In this document: positions 9,706 to 18,976 of the stretch, piece by piece
Layout of the letters: each line of letters starts with the position of its first letter
Position numbering within the stretch: the stretch's first letter is position 1
Source: DATFLL01 sp035267785
GTDB taxonomy: Bacteria; Pseudomonadota; Gammaproteobacteria; DATFLL01
Direction of reading: 5' to 3'
Assembly (NCBI GenBank): GCA_035267785.1
Contig: DATFLL010000098.1
Location: 1-62,481, forward strand
Length of the DNA: 62,481 nucleotides
Position numbers and translations under genes: made by a program
The notes under the pieces: model-generated
Databases searched by the model: none
Told to the model about the DNA's origin: nothing
The model's input: the letters and a program-made list of their open reading frames with translations, nothing else

Positions 9706-10887
9706 TCAGGCGGGCACCCCGCGCGCCCGGAGCCACCTCAGCCAGAGCACGGCCGCCAGGATCACCGCGATCAAAGGCGTGACTCCGAGATTGACCGCCT
9801 GCCAGCCCAACAGCTGCAGCAGTGCGCCGGAGGACAACGAGGCGCCGGTCACCGTTCCGAACACGATGAAGTCGTTGATGGCCTGGACCTTCGCCTCCTC
9901 GGCCGGCGCATAGGCCTCGGCCAGCAAAGTGGTCCCACCGACGAACAGGAAATTCCAGCCGACGCCGAGCAGCACGAGCGCCAACCAGAAGTGGCTCACC
10001 GAGGTGCCGGACAGATTCGCGCCCACGCAGCCGACCATGCACAGCGCGCCCCACATCATGATCCGCAGGACTCCGAAGCGGCGAATCAGGTGTCCCGTCA
10101 CGAACGAGGGGGCGAACATCCCCAGCACGTGCCACTCGATCACGAAGGCCGCGTCACTGAAGGCATGTGCATGGCGCTGCATCGCCAGAGGCGTGGCAGT
10201 CATCACCAGGGACATGATCCCGTAGCCCAGCATCGCCCCGAGCAGCGCGACGATGAAGACCGGTTGGCGCATGATCTGCATCAGCGGGCGACCGCTTTGA
10301 TGGACCACCGCAGCCGAAGGCCGGGGCACTTTCACGAACAGCAGCACCCCGATGGCCAGTGCATGGACCAGGGCCAGCCCGGTGTAGCTCGCATAGAACG
10401 GCTCCGCAGCCACGATGTCGCGCGTCCAGTTCGCCAGGTTCGGGCCGGCGAACGCGGCGACGATCCCGCCGGCCAGCACGTAGGACACCGCCCGGCTTCG
10501 ATAATCGGCGGTGGCCACGTCGATCGCCGCGAAACGGTAGAAGACACCAAAGCCGTTGGCCATACCGATCAGGGCCGAACCGGCGCAAAACCAAGCGAAC
10601 GCGCCGGCCTGCACCGCATGCGCGGCGGCCAGCGCACCGGCGATGCCGAACACCGCCCCCACCATGAATCCGGCCTGGCGGCCGGCGCGCTTCATCGACC
10701 AGGACGCCGGCAGCGTGGTCAGCATGGTGGCGAAGAACTGCAGCGCCAACGGCAAGGTCGCCAGACCGGGCCGCGGCGCCAGCGACTGTCCGACCAGCGC
10801 CGAGGTGGTGATCATCAGGGTGTTGCCGGTCATGAGCAGCGCCTGGCAGACGGCAAGCAGCCAGACGGTTCGATGCATGCGGGTCAT
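9706..10887 (-). CDS. Major facilitator superfamily transporter
   Basis: A 393-residue protein with about 12 membrane helices in two six-helix halves. A basic loop (SMKRAGRQAG) after helix II corresponds to the MFS loop 2-3 motif. The general shape resembles the YbfB/YjiJ or multidrug-type permeases, but I cannot name a substrate. It is followed upstream, after about 60 bases, by the FMN-binding glutamate-synthase-like gene on the same strand. Confidence 0.85.
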   Translation of the reverse strand: MTRMHRTVWLLAVCQALLMTGNTLMITTSALVGQSLAPRPGLATLPLALQFFATMLTTLPASWSMKRAGRQAGFMVGAVFGIAGALAAAHAVQAGAFAWFCAGSALIGMANGFGVFYRFAAIDVATADYRSRAVSYVLAGGIVAAFAGPNLANWTRDIVAAEPFYASYTGLALVHALAIGVLLFVKVPRPSAAVVHQSGRPLMQIMRQPVFIVALLGAMLGYGIMSLVMTATPLAMQRHAHAFSDAAFVIEWHVLGMFAPSFVTGHLIRRFGVLRIMMWGALCMVGCVGANLSGTSVSHFWLALVLLGVGWNFLFVGGTTLLAEAYAPAEEAKVQAINDFIVFGTVTGASLSSGALLQLLGWQAVNLGVTPLIAVILAAVLWLRWLRARGVPA

Positions 10888-10947
10888 GGCCGCACAGGAT
10901 ACGGCAAGCCGATACGCCGCGGTAGCGCGATCAGGGCCCTCACGCAG

Positions 10948-12489
10948 CTAACGCGAAGCGGAGACGTCGTTGATGGGCCGAATCTGTTGGCGGGGCTCGG
11001 GCATCCGGTAGAGTTCGTTCAATGCAATCGACCCGCCGTCGGCCTGGACGACGCGCGCGTGGAACCGGCGCAGCTGACGCGGTTCGTTCACGCCGCAGGA
11101 GTGGGCGATGATCCCCACCTCGCGCACGACGTTATTCGCGTAGTGCATGACCCGCTGTGCCTTGTCGGCCGGAACCAGGCCGCGCTGCAGCTTGGGATCG
11201 TGCGTGGTCACCCCGGTCGGGCAGGTGTTTTTGTTGCAGCGCAGGGCCTGAATACAGCCCAACGCGAACATGAACCCACGGGCCGAGTTGATGAAGTCCG
11301 CGCCCACGCACAGCGCCCAAGCGACGTCGGTGGGCGTGATCAGTTTACCCGAGGCAATGACCCGGACCCGGTCGCGCAGACCGTATCGTTCGAGCACATC
11401 CACGACCATCGGCAGGCTCTCGCGCAACGGCAGCCCGACGTCGTCCATCAACGACATCGGGGCCGCGCCCGTGCCGCCGTCTGCGCTGTCGACGGTAATG
11501 AAGTCCGGCGCATGTTCGGGCCCGCGATTTACGATCTCCTGGCACAGCTCGTCCAGCCAACCGTAACTCCCAATGACCGCCTTGAAGCCGCACGGCTTTC
11601 CCGTCACCTGGCGCACGTGCCCGATCATGTCGAGCAGCTCGCCAACCGAATCGATGTCCAAATGGCGATTCGGGCTGATCGAGGCCTGACCGGCTGGGAT
11701 GCCTCGGATGGCTGCGATCTCCTCGGTGACCTTCACGCCCGGCAGGATGCCACCCTTGCCGGGCTTGGCGCCCTGACTGAGCTTGAGCTCGAACATGCGG
11801 ACCTGCTCGTAGGAAGCGACCCGGCGCAGACGCTCATCGTCGAGCTGACCGAGCATATCGCGCACACCGTACTTTGCGGTGCCGATCTGAAATACCAGAT
11901 CGCAGCCGCCTTCCAGATGATACGGCGTGAGGCCGCCCTCGCCGGTGTTCAACCAGCAGCCCGCCAGGCGGGCCCCGCGCGACAGGGCCTGGACCGCGGG
12001 CCGGGAGATGGCGCCGTAGCTCATCGCCGATATATTGAACAGTGACTCGGTGACATAGGGTTCGCGGCTGTACGGGCCGATAGTCAGGTGCTGCGGCGGA
12101 ACGGCGTCCTCGTCCAGCGTCGGGAAGGGACAATTGACGAACAGCACCGTGCCCGCGCGACGCAGATCGCGGGTCGAGCCAAAAGCGGTCGTGTTGTCGA
12201 GATTCTTGCCCGCGCGGTAGACCCACGCGCGCTGGGCACGGTTGAAGGGCAGCTCTTCGCGATCCATGGCGAAGAAATACTGGCGGAAGAATTCGCCCAG
12301 CCGCTCGAACAGATAGCGGAACCGGCCGATGACCGGATAGTTGCGTCGGATCGCGTGGCGGGTTTGGGTAACGTCGATGACGAAGGTCACCGCGAAGGCC
12401 AGAACCGCGATCCCAACCGCACTGACAAACAGCGCGGCCATCACCTCCAATGAGGTAAGCAAAAACGCCTGCAGCTCATGTGCCGCCAT
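10948..12489 (-). CDS. FMN-binding glutamate synthase family protein, membrane anchored
   Basis: A 513-residue protein. Residues about 10-45 form one or two membrane helices; the rest is the alpha/beta-barrel synthase domain of the large subunit of glutamate synthase, without the glutaminase and GXGXG domains. FMN-barrel motifs are seen (FNISAMSYGAIS, GAKPGKGGILPG, DSADGGTGAAP), as is an iron-sulfur type Cys cluster CIQALRCNKNTCPTGV. Stand-alone members of this group are of uncertain physiological substrate. The start has about 230 bases of divergent promoter space toward the methyltransferase gene. Confidence 0.88.
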   Translation of the reverse strand: MAAHELQAFLLTSLEVMAALFVSAVGIAVLAFAVTFVIDVTQTRHAIRRNYPVIGRFRYLFERLGEFFRQYFFAMDREELPFNRAQRAWVYRAGKNLDNTTAFGSTRDLRRAGTVLFVNCPFPTLDEDAVPPQHLTIGPYSREPYVTESLFNISAMSYGAISRPAVQALSRGARLAGCWLNTGEGGLTPYHLEGGCDLVFQIGTAKYGVRDMLGQLDDERLRRVASYEQVRMFELKLSQGAKPGKGGILPGVKVTEEIAAIRGIPAGQASISPNRHLDIDSVGELLDMIGHVRQVTGKPCGFKAVIGSYGWLDELCQEIVNRGPEHAPDFITVDSADGGTGAAPMSLMDDVGLPLRESLPMVVDVLERYGLRDRVRVIASGKLITPTDVAWALCVGADFINSARGFMFALGCIQALRCNKNTCPTGVTTHDPKLQRGLVPADKAQRVMHYANNVVREVGIIAHSCGVNEPRQLRRFHARVVQADGGSIALNELYRMPEPRQQIRPINDVSASR

Positions 12490-12722
12490 GCATCGCCTCC
12501 TGCCATGCCCCGTCGATCCGCCGCCGCACTGAAGCCACTCGAACGCGGGGCCTTAATAATAGGTATGTCCCTGATACGAACCCGGACGGACCGCGCGGGC
12601 GCCGCCCCCATCCTACTGCCCGCGGGCGCCCGCAACAAGGACGAACGCCAGCCCCACGGCCGCGCCGTACGGGCTGAACAGGACCGCTTCCCGGCGCTAT
12701 ACTGAGCCGCGGAGAAAAGCCC

Positions 12723-13607
12723 GTGCGCCGCGCCGTTCACCACCAAACCATGACAACCGACTACGCCCACATGCCGCCGGACCCGGATACGCACAAACAA
12801 CAAGTGACCAGCCTGTTCGATCTGATCGCCGAGGGCTACGATAACCCCTCGCAGCGCTTTTTCGGCCGCTGCGCCGATCGACTGGTCGAGTGTCTGCGCC
12901 CGACGCGCGGCAGCGAGGTCCTGGACATCGCCACCGGCACGGGCGTCGCGGCGATCGCCCTCGCCGGGGCCGTCGGCGCGGAGGGACGCGTTCAGGCCAT
13001 CGATCTGTCCCCGGCAATGCTCGACCGCGCGGCGACGAATATCCAGGCGCTGTCGCTGCCCAACATCGACCTGCACATCATGGACGCCGAGCGCCTTGAC
13101 TTCGACAGCGCCCACTTCGACCATGTGTCATGCGCCTTCGGTCTGTTCTTCATTCCCGACATGGGCGAGGCCCTGCGCCAATGGCTCCGAGTCCTCAAAC
13201 CGGGCGGCACGCTGGCGTTCACCAGTTTCGCCGATCGCGCCTTTCGCCCGCTCGCCGAGATGTTCATCGAAGACCTCGAGGCCTTCGGGCTCACGCCGCC
13301 GGCACCCGGCTGGTACCGGCTCAGCGATCCCACGGTCGTGCGCCAACTGCTCGAGGCGGCCGGCTTCGAGGCGATCGAGACCGCCGAGGAACAGCACGGC
13401 CATTACCTCGCGGACACCAGTGGCTGGTGGGAGCTCCTATGGAACAGCGGCTTTCGCGGCTATCTCAACGCGCTGGCGCCCGAGCAGCTGGCGGCGTTTC
13501 GACGCATGCACCTGGCGCGCGTCGCTGAGCGGGCCACGGAGCAGGGCCTGTGGCTGGACATCGCCACCCTCTTCACCACCGCCCGGCGTCCCGCCGGCTC
13601 AGCTTGA
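12723..13607 (+). CDS. Class I SAM-dependent methyltransferase (UbiE-like)
   Basis: A 294-residue enzyme from a GTG start with a well placed GGAGAA site; an ATG at 12750 is the alternative. SAM-binding motif I reads VLDIATGTGVAAI near residue 65, with the acidic AIDLSPAML motif II, then FDHVSCAFGLFFIPD and LKPGGTLAF. The overall order is like the ubiquinone/menaquinone methyltransferases, but the substrate is not established. Its TGA overlaps the TTG start of the next gene. Confidence 0.85.
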   Translation: MRRAVHHQTMTTDYAHMPPDPDTHKQQVTSLFDLIAEGYDNPSQRFFGRCADRLVECLRPTRGSEVLDIATGTGVAAIALAGAVGAEGRVQAIDLSPAMLDRAATNIQALSLPNIDLHIMDAERLDFDSAHFDHVSCAFGLFFIPDMGEALRQWLRVLKPGGTLAFTSFADRAFRPLAEMFIEDLEAFGLTPPAPGWYRLSDPTVVRQLLEAAGFEAIETAEEQHGHYLADTSGWWELLWNSGFRGYLNALAPEQLAAFRRMHLARVAERATEQGLWLDIATLFTTARRPAGSA

Positions 13608-15706
13608 GCGTCCCACGCACTGCCCGCCTCCTACTGCGCACCGCACTGGCTGCGAGCCTGTCCGCCGCGGCATTGACCCTGCGGGCCGCCACGTTGGCGG
13701 CGCCGTCAATGACCCTGGATCTCGGCAGTCTGCAAGGACCGACCTGGCGCGCCGAGGGCGTGACCGTCGCGCTGCGACTGCGAGAAGGCGACGGAGCCGA
13801 GCTCTCGGCGACCGTCCGGCGACTGACGCTGCCACCGCCCATCGGCGTGATACGCAACACGCGCATCACCTGTCCCAGGGCACGGCTCAGCGATACCGTG
13901 ATCGCCTGCCCGCAGGGCACGCTCGCGCTGCACACCCCGCGGCTCGGTCAACGGCAAGCCGGCCTGCGCTTTCGCTATCGCACCACCGATAAAAAACTGG
14001 AACTACACGTCAGCGCCCTGGCACTGGCCGGCGGTCAGGTCGACGCGAGCGGCGAGTATGACCGCGGCGCCTGGACAGTGCGGATCGCAACACGACAGGT
14101 CGACGGCGCCCGGCTGGCCGAGCTGCTCGCCTCGGTACCCGGCTGGCCGGCCGGCTCGAGCCTGGACGGCAAACTCGACCTTCACGCGACACTGTCCGGC
14201 GATGCCGCGCGAGGCCAGGCAACCTTGCGGTCGGCGCAAATCAAGGGAAGCGTGTCCAAGCTCGCGTTCTCCAGCGCCGACGGGCGGAACGCGGGCGAGG
14301 ACATCGACGCCGACATCGACGCACGCGTCGAACGGCGTGGTCGGAGCTGGCAAGCGACGGGCCGGGTAACGACACGGGGCGGCACCGTCTGCATCGGCCC
14401 CTGCTGGACGCTGCCCGACACGGACACCACGGCGCGGCTCGAGGCCCGGTTCGACCCGACCTCCGGCTCGCTCGACCTGCACCCGATTCAACTTACCCAG
14501 GGGCAAGCGCTGCAGGCCACCGCCAACGTGCGCCTGCGCCTGGACGGTCAGCCGCGCCTGGTGGCCGCACAACTGGAGCTGGCGCCGTCCCGGCTGAAGG
14601 CCGTGTACGGCACCTGGCTGCAGCCCCTGCTGATCGGCACGCCGATCGACAGCCTCGACACGGCCGGGCGGATCAGCGGCAATGTCGACTACCGTGCCGG
14701 CGGCGTGCAGCAGGTCAACCTGTTTGTCGACGACGTCTATCTCGACGACCGCGCGCAGCGCTTCGGGATCTACGGTGCCAGCGGTCGTATCCACTGGAGC
14801 GGCGGCGACAGCCTGCGCGAGTCGCACCTGCGCTGGCGCGGCGGGCACCTGTACCGCGTGCGGCTCGGGGCTGCCGACCTCGCCTTCGAATCACGGGGCG
14901 GCGATCTGCGACTGGCCCGTCCGGCGAGCGTTGCTATTCTCGACGGCGGTCTCCAAATCGACCACTTCAGCCTCGAGGGGGTTGGCACCCCGGCGCTGCG
15001 CTCGAGCTTCGATGCCGTGCTGACACCGGTATCGATGGAGGCCCTCACCCACGCACTGGGCTGGCCCATCATGTCGGGTAAGCTCTCGGGCGTGATTCCG
15101 TCGGTAACATACAAGGGCGGCGAGCTGCAGGTCGGCGGCGTCCTGCTGGTGCGCGCCTTCGACGGCAGCATCACCGTGCGAGGCCTGCGCCTGGAACAGT
15201 TGTTCGGCGCGGTGCCGCAGCTCTACGCCGACGTCGATCTGCGCGGCCTGGACCTGACCAGCCTGACCCGCACCTTCTCGTTCGGCAACATCCAGGGCCG
15301 ACTCGACGGACACGTGCGCGGTCTGCACCTGGTGAACTGGAAACCCGTCGCATTTGACGCCCGGCTGGCCACGCCATCCAACGACGACTCACGCCATCGC
15401 ATCAGTCAAAAGGCCGTGGACAACCTGACCAACCTGGGCGGCGGGGGAATCACCGGTGCGCTGTCGCGCAGTCTGCTCGGTATCTTCAAGGAGTTTTCCT
15501 ACGATCGTCTCGGCATCTCCTGCCGCCTGCACGACGGGATATGCGACATGGACGGAGTGGCGCCCGCGCCCCACGGTTACTATATTGTCAAAGGCGGCGG
15601 TCTGCCGCGTATCGATATCATCGGTTACGCGCACGAGGTCGACTGGAACGAGCTGCTCGCGCGCCTGGCGAGTGTTACCGCTCACGAGGGACCGGTGGTA
15701 AAGTAG
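13604..15706 (+). CDS. ydbH: YdbH-like AsmA-type intermembrane lipid transport protein
   Basis: About 700 residues, with an N-terminal signal/anchor segment (LLLRTALAASLSAAALTL) and then long runs of beta-strand sequence typical of the repeating beta-groove of AsmA-like proteins. The C-terminal third (SMEALTHALGWPIMSGKLSG, then GLRLEQLFGAVPQLYADVDL) matches the YdbH family. In E. coli YdbH, partnered by lipoprotein YnbE and modulated by YdbL, spans the periplasm and helps keep outer-membrane lipids balanced. The likely start is the TTG overlapping the preceding TGA (TTGA), implying coupling. A YdbL-domain lipoprotein follows at once. Confidence 0.78.
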   Translation: MSVPRTARLLLRTALAASLSAAALTLRAATLAAPSMTLDLGSLQGPTWRAEGVTVALRLREGDGAELSATVRRLTLPPPIGVIRNTRITCPRARLSDTVIACPQGTLALHTPRLGQRQAGLRFRYRTTDKKLELHVSALALAGGQVDASGEYDRGAWTVRIATRQVDGARLAELLASVPGWPAGSSLDGKLDLHATLSGDAARGQATLRSAQIKGSVSKLAFSSADGRNAGEDIDADIDARVERRGRSWQATGRVTTRGGTVCIGPCWTLPDTDTTARLEARFDPTSGSLDLHPIQLTQGQALQATANVRLRLDGQPRLVAAQLELAPSRLKAVYGTWLQPLLIGTPIDSLDTAGRISGNVDYRAGGVQQVNLFVDDVYLDDRAQRFGIYGASGRIHWSGGDSLRESHLRWRGGHLYRVRLGAADLAFESRGGDLRLARPASVAILDGGLQIDHFSLEGVGTPALRSSFDAVLTPVSMEALTHALGWPIMSGKLSGVIPSVTYKGGELQVGGVLLVRAFDGSITVRGLRLEQLFGAVPQLYADVDLRGLDLTSLTRTFSFGNIQGRLDGHVRGLHLVNWKPVAFDARLATPSNDDSRHRISQKAVDNLTNLGGGGITGALSRSLLGIFKEFSYDRLGISCRLHDGICDMDGVAPAPHGYYIVKGGGLPRIDIIGYAHEVDWNELLARLASVTAHEGPVVK

Positions 15707-15745
15707 GCCACAGTGGTAATGGCCGAACGGACAAAGGGGAACGAT

Positions 15746-16405
15746 ATGTCGCGCACTCGCACTTCACGTTGGTGGCCTGCGGGCCTGCTGGCCTTGCCGC
15801 TGCTGCTCATCGCCTGCGTTACCATCAACGTCTATTTCCCGGCCGCCGCCGCGGAGAAGGCGGCCGACCGGATCATCCTCGACGTCTATGGCAAGAAGCC
15901 GGGGCAGGCACCCGCCAAGACACCCGAGAGCAAACCCGACGGCCAGACCTCCCCGGATCAGAGCTCACGGCTGATTCCGCACGACGGGCAGCACGGACCC
16001 AACCTGCTCGTGCGCCTGGCCTTCGCGCTGGTTCCCCCCGCCCACGCCGCCGCGGACCTGTCCATCAGCTCGCCGGCCATTCGCAGCCTCACGGCCTCCA
16101 TGGCGGCGCGGCAAAAGTCGCTCCAGCCCTATTTCGCCAACGGCGCGATCGGGCTGACCAACGACGGTCTCGTCGCGCTGCGCAAACCCGGCGCCGTTCC
16201 GCTCAAGGAGCGCAATCGCCTGCGCAAGCTCATCGAGCAGGAAAACCAGGATCGCAACGCCCTGTACCGCGAGATCGCGCGGGCCAACGGTCATCCGGAA
16301 TGGGAACAGCAGATTCGCGGCACCTTCGCGCGGCGCTGGGTGGCCAACGCGCCGAAGGGTTGGTGGTATCAGGACGCCAAGGGCAACTGGGCGCAGAAGC
16401 AGTAA
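15746..16405 (+). CDS. ydbL: YdbL-domain (DUF1318) lipoprotein, partner of YdbH
   Basis: A 219-residue lipoprotein: signal peptide with lipobox LLLIAC, then VTINVYFPAAAAEKAADRII directly after the acylated Cys. Residues about 120-219 form a YdbL-type domain, ending NAPKGWWYQDAKGNWAQKQ, like the E. coli YdbL tail. The N-terminal part resembles the small YnbE-type lipoprotein, so functions carried by two E. coli proteins may be joined here. The ATG at 15746 has AAGGGGA upstream, 40 bases after the ydbH stop; operon with ydbH. Confidence 0.78.
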   Translation: MSRTRTSRWWPAGLLALPLLLIACVTINVYFPAAAAEKAADRIILDVYGKKPGQAPAKTPESKPDGQTSPDQSSRLIPHDGQHGPNLLVRLAFALVPPAHAAADLSISSPAIRSLTASMAARQKSLQPYFANGAIGLTNDGLVALRKPGAVPLKERNRLRKLIEQENQDRNALYREIARANGHPEWEQQIRGTFARRWVANAPKGWWYQDAKGNWAQKQ

Positions 16406-16417
16406 AGGACGCGGCGC

Positions 16418-17227
16418 TCAGTCCTCCTGGGCGTAGCCCTTGATGATGTAGCCGCCGGACTTCTCGTCGCGCTGAAGCTCGAGCAGGTGGCGCGCCTGCG
16501 CCTCCTCGAGCAGCTTGCTGAAGGAACTGAAGCCGTAGTAGCCCTCGCTGAAACCGGGCTTGCGCCGCTTGAGGGCCTGCTTGACCATCGAGCCCCAGAT
16601 GGTCTCCTCCTCGCCGCGTTCGTTGAACAGGGCCTCGACGGTCTCGATCACCTGGTCGATGGCCTCCTGGGAATGATCCTCCTCGTCCTTGGGTTTGGCT
16701 GCGCCCTTTTTCGCCGCGGGCTTGCGCCGACGACGACGCTTGCCCTCGGTCTCGCGCACCAGATCGTCGTAGAAGATGAACTCGTCGCAATTGGCGATCA
16801 GCAGGTCCGAGGTCGAGTTTTTCACCCCGACTCCGATGACGATCTTGTTGTTCTCGCGCAGCTTGCTCACCAGCGGCGAGAAGTCCGAGTCGCCGCTGAT
16901 GATGACGAAGGTGTCGACGTGGGACTTGGTGTAACACAGGTCCAGTGCGTCGACGACCATGCGGATGTCGGCCGAATTTTTTCCCGATTGGCGCACGTGG
17001 GGGATCTCGATCATCTCGAACGAGGCCTCGTGCATCGGCGCCTTGAACTCCTTGTAGCGGGCCCAGTCGCAATAGGCCTTCTTGACGACAATATTGCCCT
17101 TGAGCAGCAGACGCTCGAGCACCTTGCTGATGTCGAAGTCGGCGTATTTGGCGTCGCGCACGCCCAGCGCGATGTTCTCGAAGTCGCAGAACAGCGCCAG
17201 GTTCTGGGTCTCGTTACGAGCGGCCAT
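16418..17227 (-). CDS. NYN-domain putative ribonuclease with C-terminal OST-HTH/LOTUS-like domain
   Basis: A 269-residue protein. Residues 8-155 are a NYN (PIN-like, LabA/DUF88) domain with the expected acidic residues: FCDFEN, SADIRMVVD and SGDSDFSPL. A basic linker (GKRRRRRKPAAKKG) leads to a C-terminal helical domain of about 75 residues (SMVKQALKRRKPGFSE, YGFSSFSKLLE) resembling OST-HTH/LOTUS RNA-binding modules. Such proteins are predicted RNA nucleases. It is convergent with the YdbL gene, 12 bases apart. Confidence 0.85.
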   Translation of the reverse strand: MAARNETQNLALFCDFENIALGVRDAKYADFDISKVLERLLLKGNIVVKKAYCDWARYKEFKAPMHEASFEMIEIPHVRQSGKNSADIRMVVDALDLCYTKSHVDTFVIISGDSDFSPLVSKLRENNKIVIGVGVKNSTSDLLIANCDEFIFYDDLVRETEGKRRRRRKPAAKKGAAKPKDEEDHSQEAIDQVIETVEALFNERGEEETIWGSMVKQALKRRKPGFSEGYYGFSSFSKLLEEAQARHLLELQRDEKSGGYIIKGYAQED

Positions 17228-17259
17228 GTTCCCCCCTCAGTTGCGGCAGTGGCCGGGCT

Positions 17260-17580
17260 TCAATCCGGTTTGATGACAAGGTCGTTCTTCACGTCCCTGA
17301 CCCCGGCCACGCTGCGCGCAAGCGCCTCGGCCCGGCGTTTCTGAGAGGCATTGTCGACGAATCCGCTCAGCTGCACTACCCCCTTGTACGTCTTGACCGA
17401 GATGTCGAAGCCGGTGGTCGCCGAGTCTTCGAACAGCTTGGTCTTGACCTTGCTGGTAATGACGCTGCTGTCGATGTACTGGCCGGTGCTCTCCTGCGTC
17501 GGTGTGCTGGTGCAGGCCACCGCGGACAGTCCGAGCAGGGCGCTCAGGGCGGCGGCTTGAAACAGGGTTCGGTAACTCAT
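17260..17580 (-). CDS. BON-domain lipoprotein (OsmY-like)
   Basis: A 106-residue exported protein. The signal peptide ends in a lipobox (LSAVAC), so it is probably lipid-anchored in the periplasm. One BON domain follows (DSSVITSKVKTKLFEDS, VVQLSGFVDN, VAGVRDVKNDLVI), a fold thought to bind phospholipid or other ligands and found in stress proteins such as OsmY and DolP. Only one BON copy is present. It lies 32 bases upstream of the NYN gene on the same strand. Confidence 0.85.
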   Translation of the reverse strand: MSYRTLFQAAALSALLGLSAVACTSTPTQESTGQYIDSSVITSKVKTKLFEDSATTGFDISVKTYKGVVQLSGFVDNASQKRRAEALARSVAGVRDVKNDLVIKPD

Positions 17581-17637
17581 GCGGTATCTATCTCCGTCGG
17601 TTGGATGCGGGAACTTGCACTCAAGCCGGCTGGTGTA

Positions 17638-18714
17638 TCAGTTGCGCAGCCGCGGCATGGCCCGCTCGTACTGCGGCGGCCAGGGCAGCGTGACGCCGAG
17701 CGCCTGCGCCGCGTGCAGCGGCCAATAGGGGTCGCGCAGCAGCTCGCGCGCCAGCAGCACGACATCGGCCAGACCGGTAGCGACGATCTGCTCGGCCTGC
17801 ACCGGCTCGGTAATGAAACCGACCGCACCGGTCGCCACGCCGGTGCGCTCGCGGATCGCGGTGGCGAACGGCGTCTGGAATCCCGGCCCGGCCGGAATAA
17901 CCGCATCGGGCACCATCCCGCCGCTGGAGCAGTCGATCAAATCCACACCCGCCTCGCGCAGACGCTCGGCCAACACCAACGACTGCTCGAGATCCCATCC
18001 GCCCTTGACCCAGTCCGACGCGGAGATGCGTACGAACAGCGGCCACTGTTCCGGCCAGACCTCGCGCACGGCCTCGGTCACGCGCAGTGGAAAGCGCATT
18101 CGGTTCTCCAGGCTGCCGCCGTAATCGTCATCGCGCCGATTGGACAGGGGCGAGAGAAACTGGTGCAGCAGGTAACCGTGGGCCATATGCAGCTCGGCCA
18201 CCTGGAAGCCGGCGTCGATGCTTCGCCTGGCAGCCGCGGTGAACTCGGTAACGATGGTGTCGATCTCCTCGGTGCTGAGGGCGTGCGGCTCGGGATGCTT
18301 TGGGGAAAAGCCAACCGCGCTCGGCGCCACCGGCCGCCAGCCGCCTTCGCTCTCGGCGAGCGGTGTGCCGCCCCGCCACGGTGCATCGGTTGAGGCCTTG
18401 CGACCGGCGTGCGCAAGCTGAATACCGGCGATCGCCCCCTGGTCCTGGATGAACTTGACGATGGGGGCAAAGGCATCGGCCTGCGCGTCGGTCCAGATCC
18501 CGGCGTCGTCGGGGGAGATGCGCCCCTCGGGGCTGACGGCGGCTGCCTCGGTGATCACCAGCGCGGCACCGCCCACCGCACGGCTGCCCAGGTGCACGAG
18601 GTGCCAGGGCCCGGGTACACCGTCGGTCGCCGAGTATTGGCACATGGGCGAGACCACGATGCGATTCTTCAGGGTCAGAGAACGCAGGGACAGGGGACTG
18701 AACAGTTGACTCAT
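17638..18714 (-). CDS. Old yellow enzyme family NADH:flavin oxidoreductase (YqjM/NamA-like)
   Basis: A 358-residue FMN enzyme that reduces activated C=C bonds. Class III OYE features are seen: SPMCQYSATDG with the active-site Cys near residue 24, GSRAVGG, LAHAGRKAS, the long HMAHGYLLHQFLSPLSNRR motif with the substrate His pair, and the C-terminal phosphate-binding region before LLRDPYWPLHAA. No TetR operator of the type found at 56.4 kb is visible upstream, so it is not part of that regulon. The physiological substrate is unknown. Confidence 0.92.
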   Translation of the reverse strand: MSQLFSPLSLRSLTLKNRIVVSPMCQYSATDGVPGPWHLVHLGSRAVGGAALVITEAAAVSPEGRISPDDAGIWTDAQADAFAPIVKFIQDQGAIAGIQLAHAGRKASTDAPWRGGTPLAESEGGWRPVAPSAVGFSPKHPEPHALSTEEIDTIVTEFTAAARRSIDAGFQVAELHMAHGYLLHQFLSPLSNRRDDDYGGSLENRMRFPLRVTEAVREVWPEQWPLFVRISASDWVKGGWDLEQSLVLAERLREAGVDLIDCSSGGMVPDAVIPAGPGFQTPFATAIRERTGVATGAVGFITEPVQAEQIVATGLADVVLLARELLRDPYWPLHAAQALGVTLPWPPQYERAMPRLRN

Positions 18715-18976
18715 CGGTGACGGTTCTCCCGGCTGGGGCGCCCGCGCGAGCGATTCGGGCCGCGGCGGCTGTAAGGACTTATTCTGGGTTGTACGGGTGC
18801 CAGTATAAGGGACCGTCCGGGCGGTTGCATGAGGGGCACCCGCTCAGTAGACTGCCGGCAAGGCTGCGGGTTCCGCGCCCCGGGTGCGGCCCGGTTTGAG
18901 AACCGCTCCCTCGCACGAACCTTCCCGCCAGGGCATTCTGCGCGTAACGCGCGTGTTCATTCTCGGAGTACGATTC

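Noticed and set aside
9991..12045. Long plus-strand open frame opposite the glutamate-synthase-like and MFS genes
   Set aside because: It is the antisense shadow of two well supported minus-strand genes in GC-rich DNA; composition is Arg/His/Gln-rich without domains.
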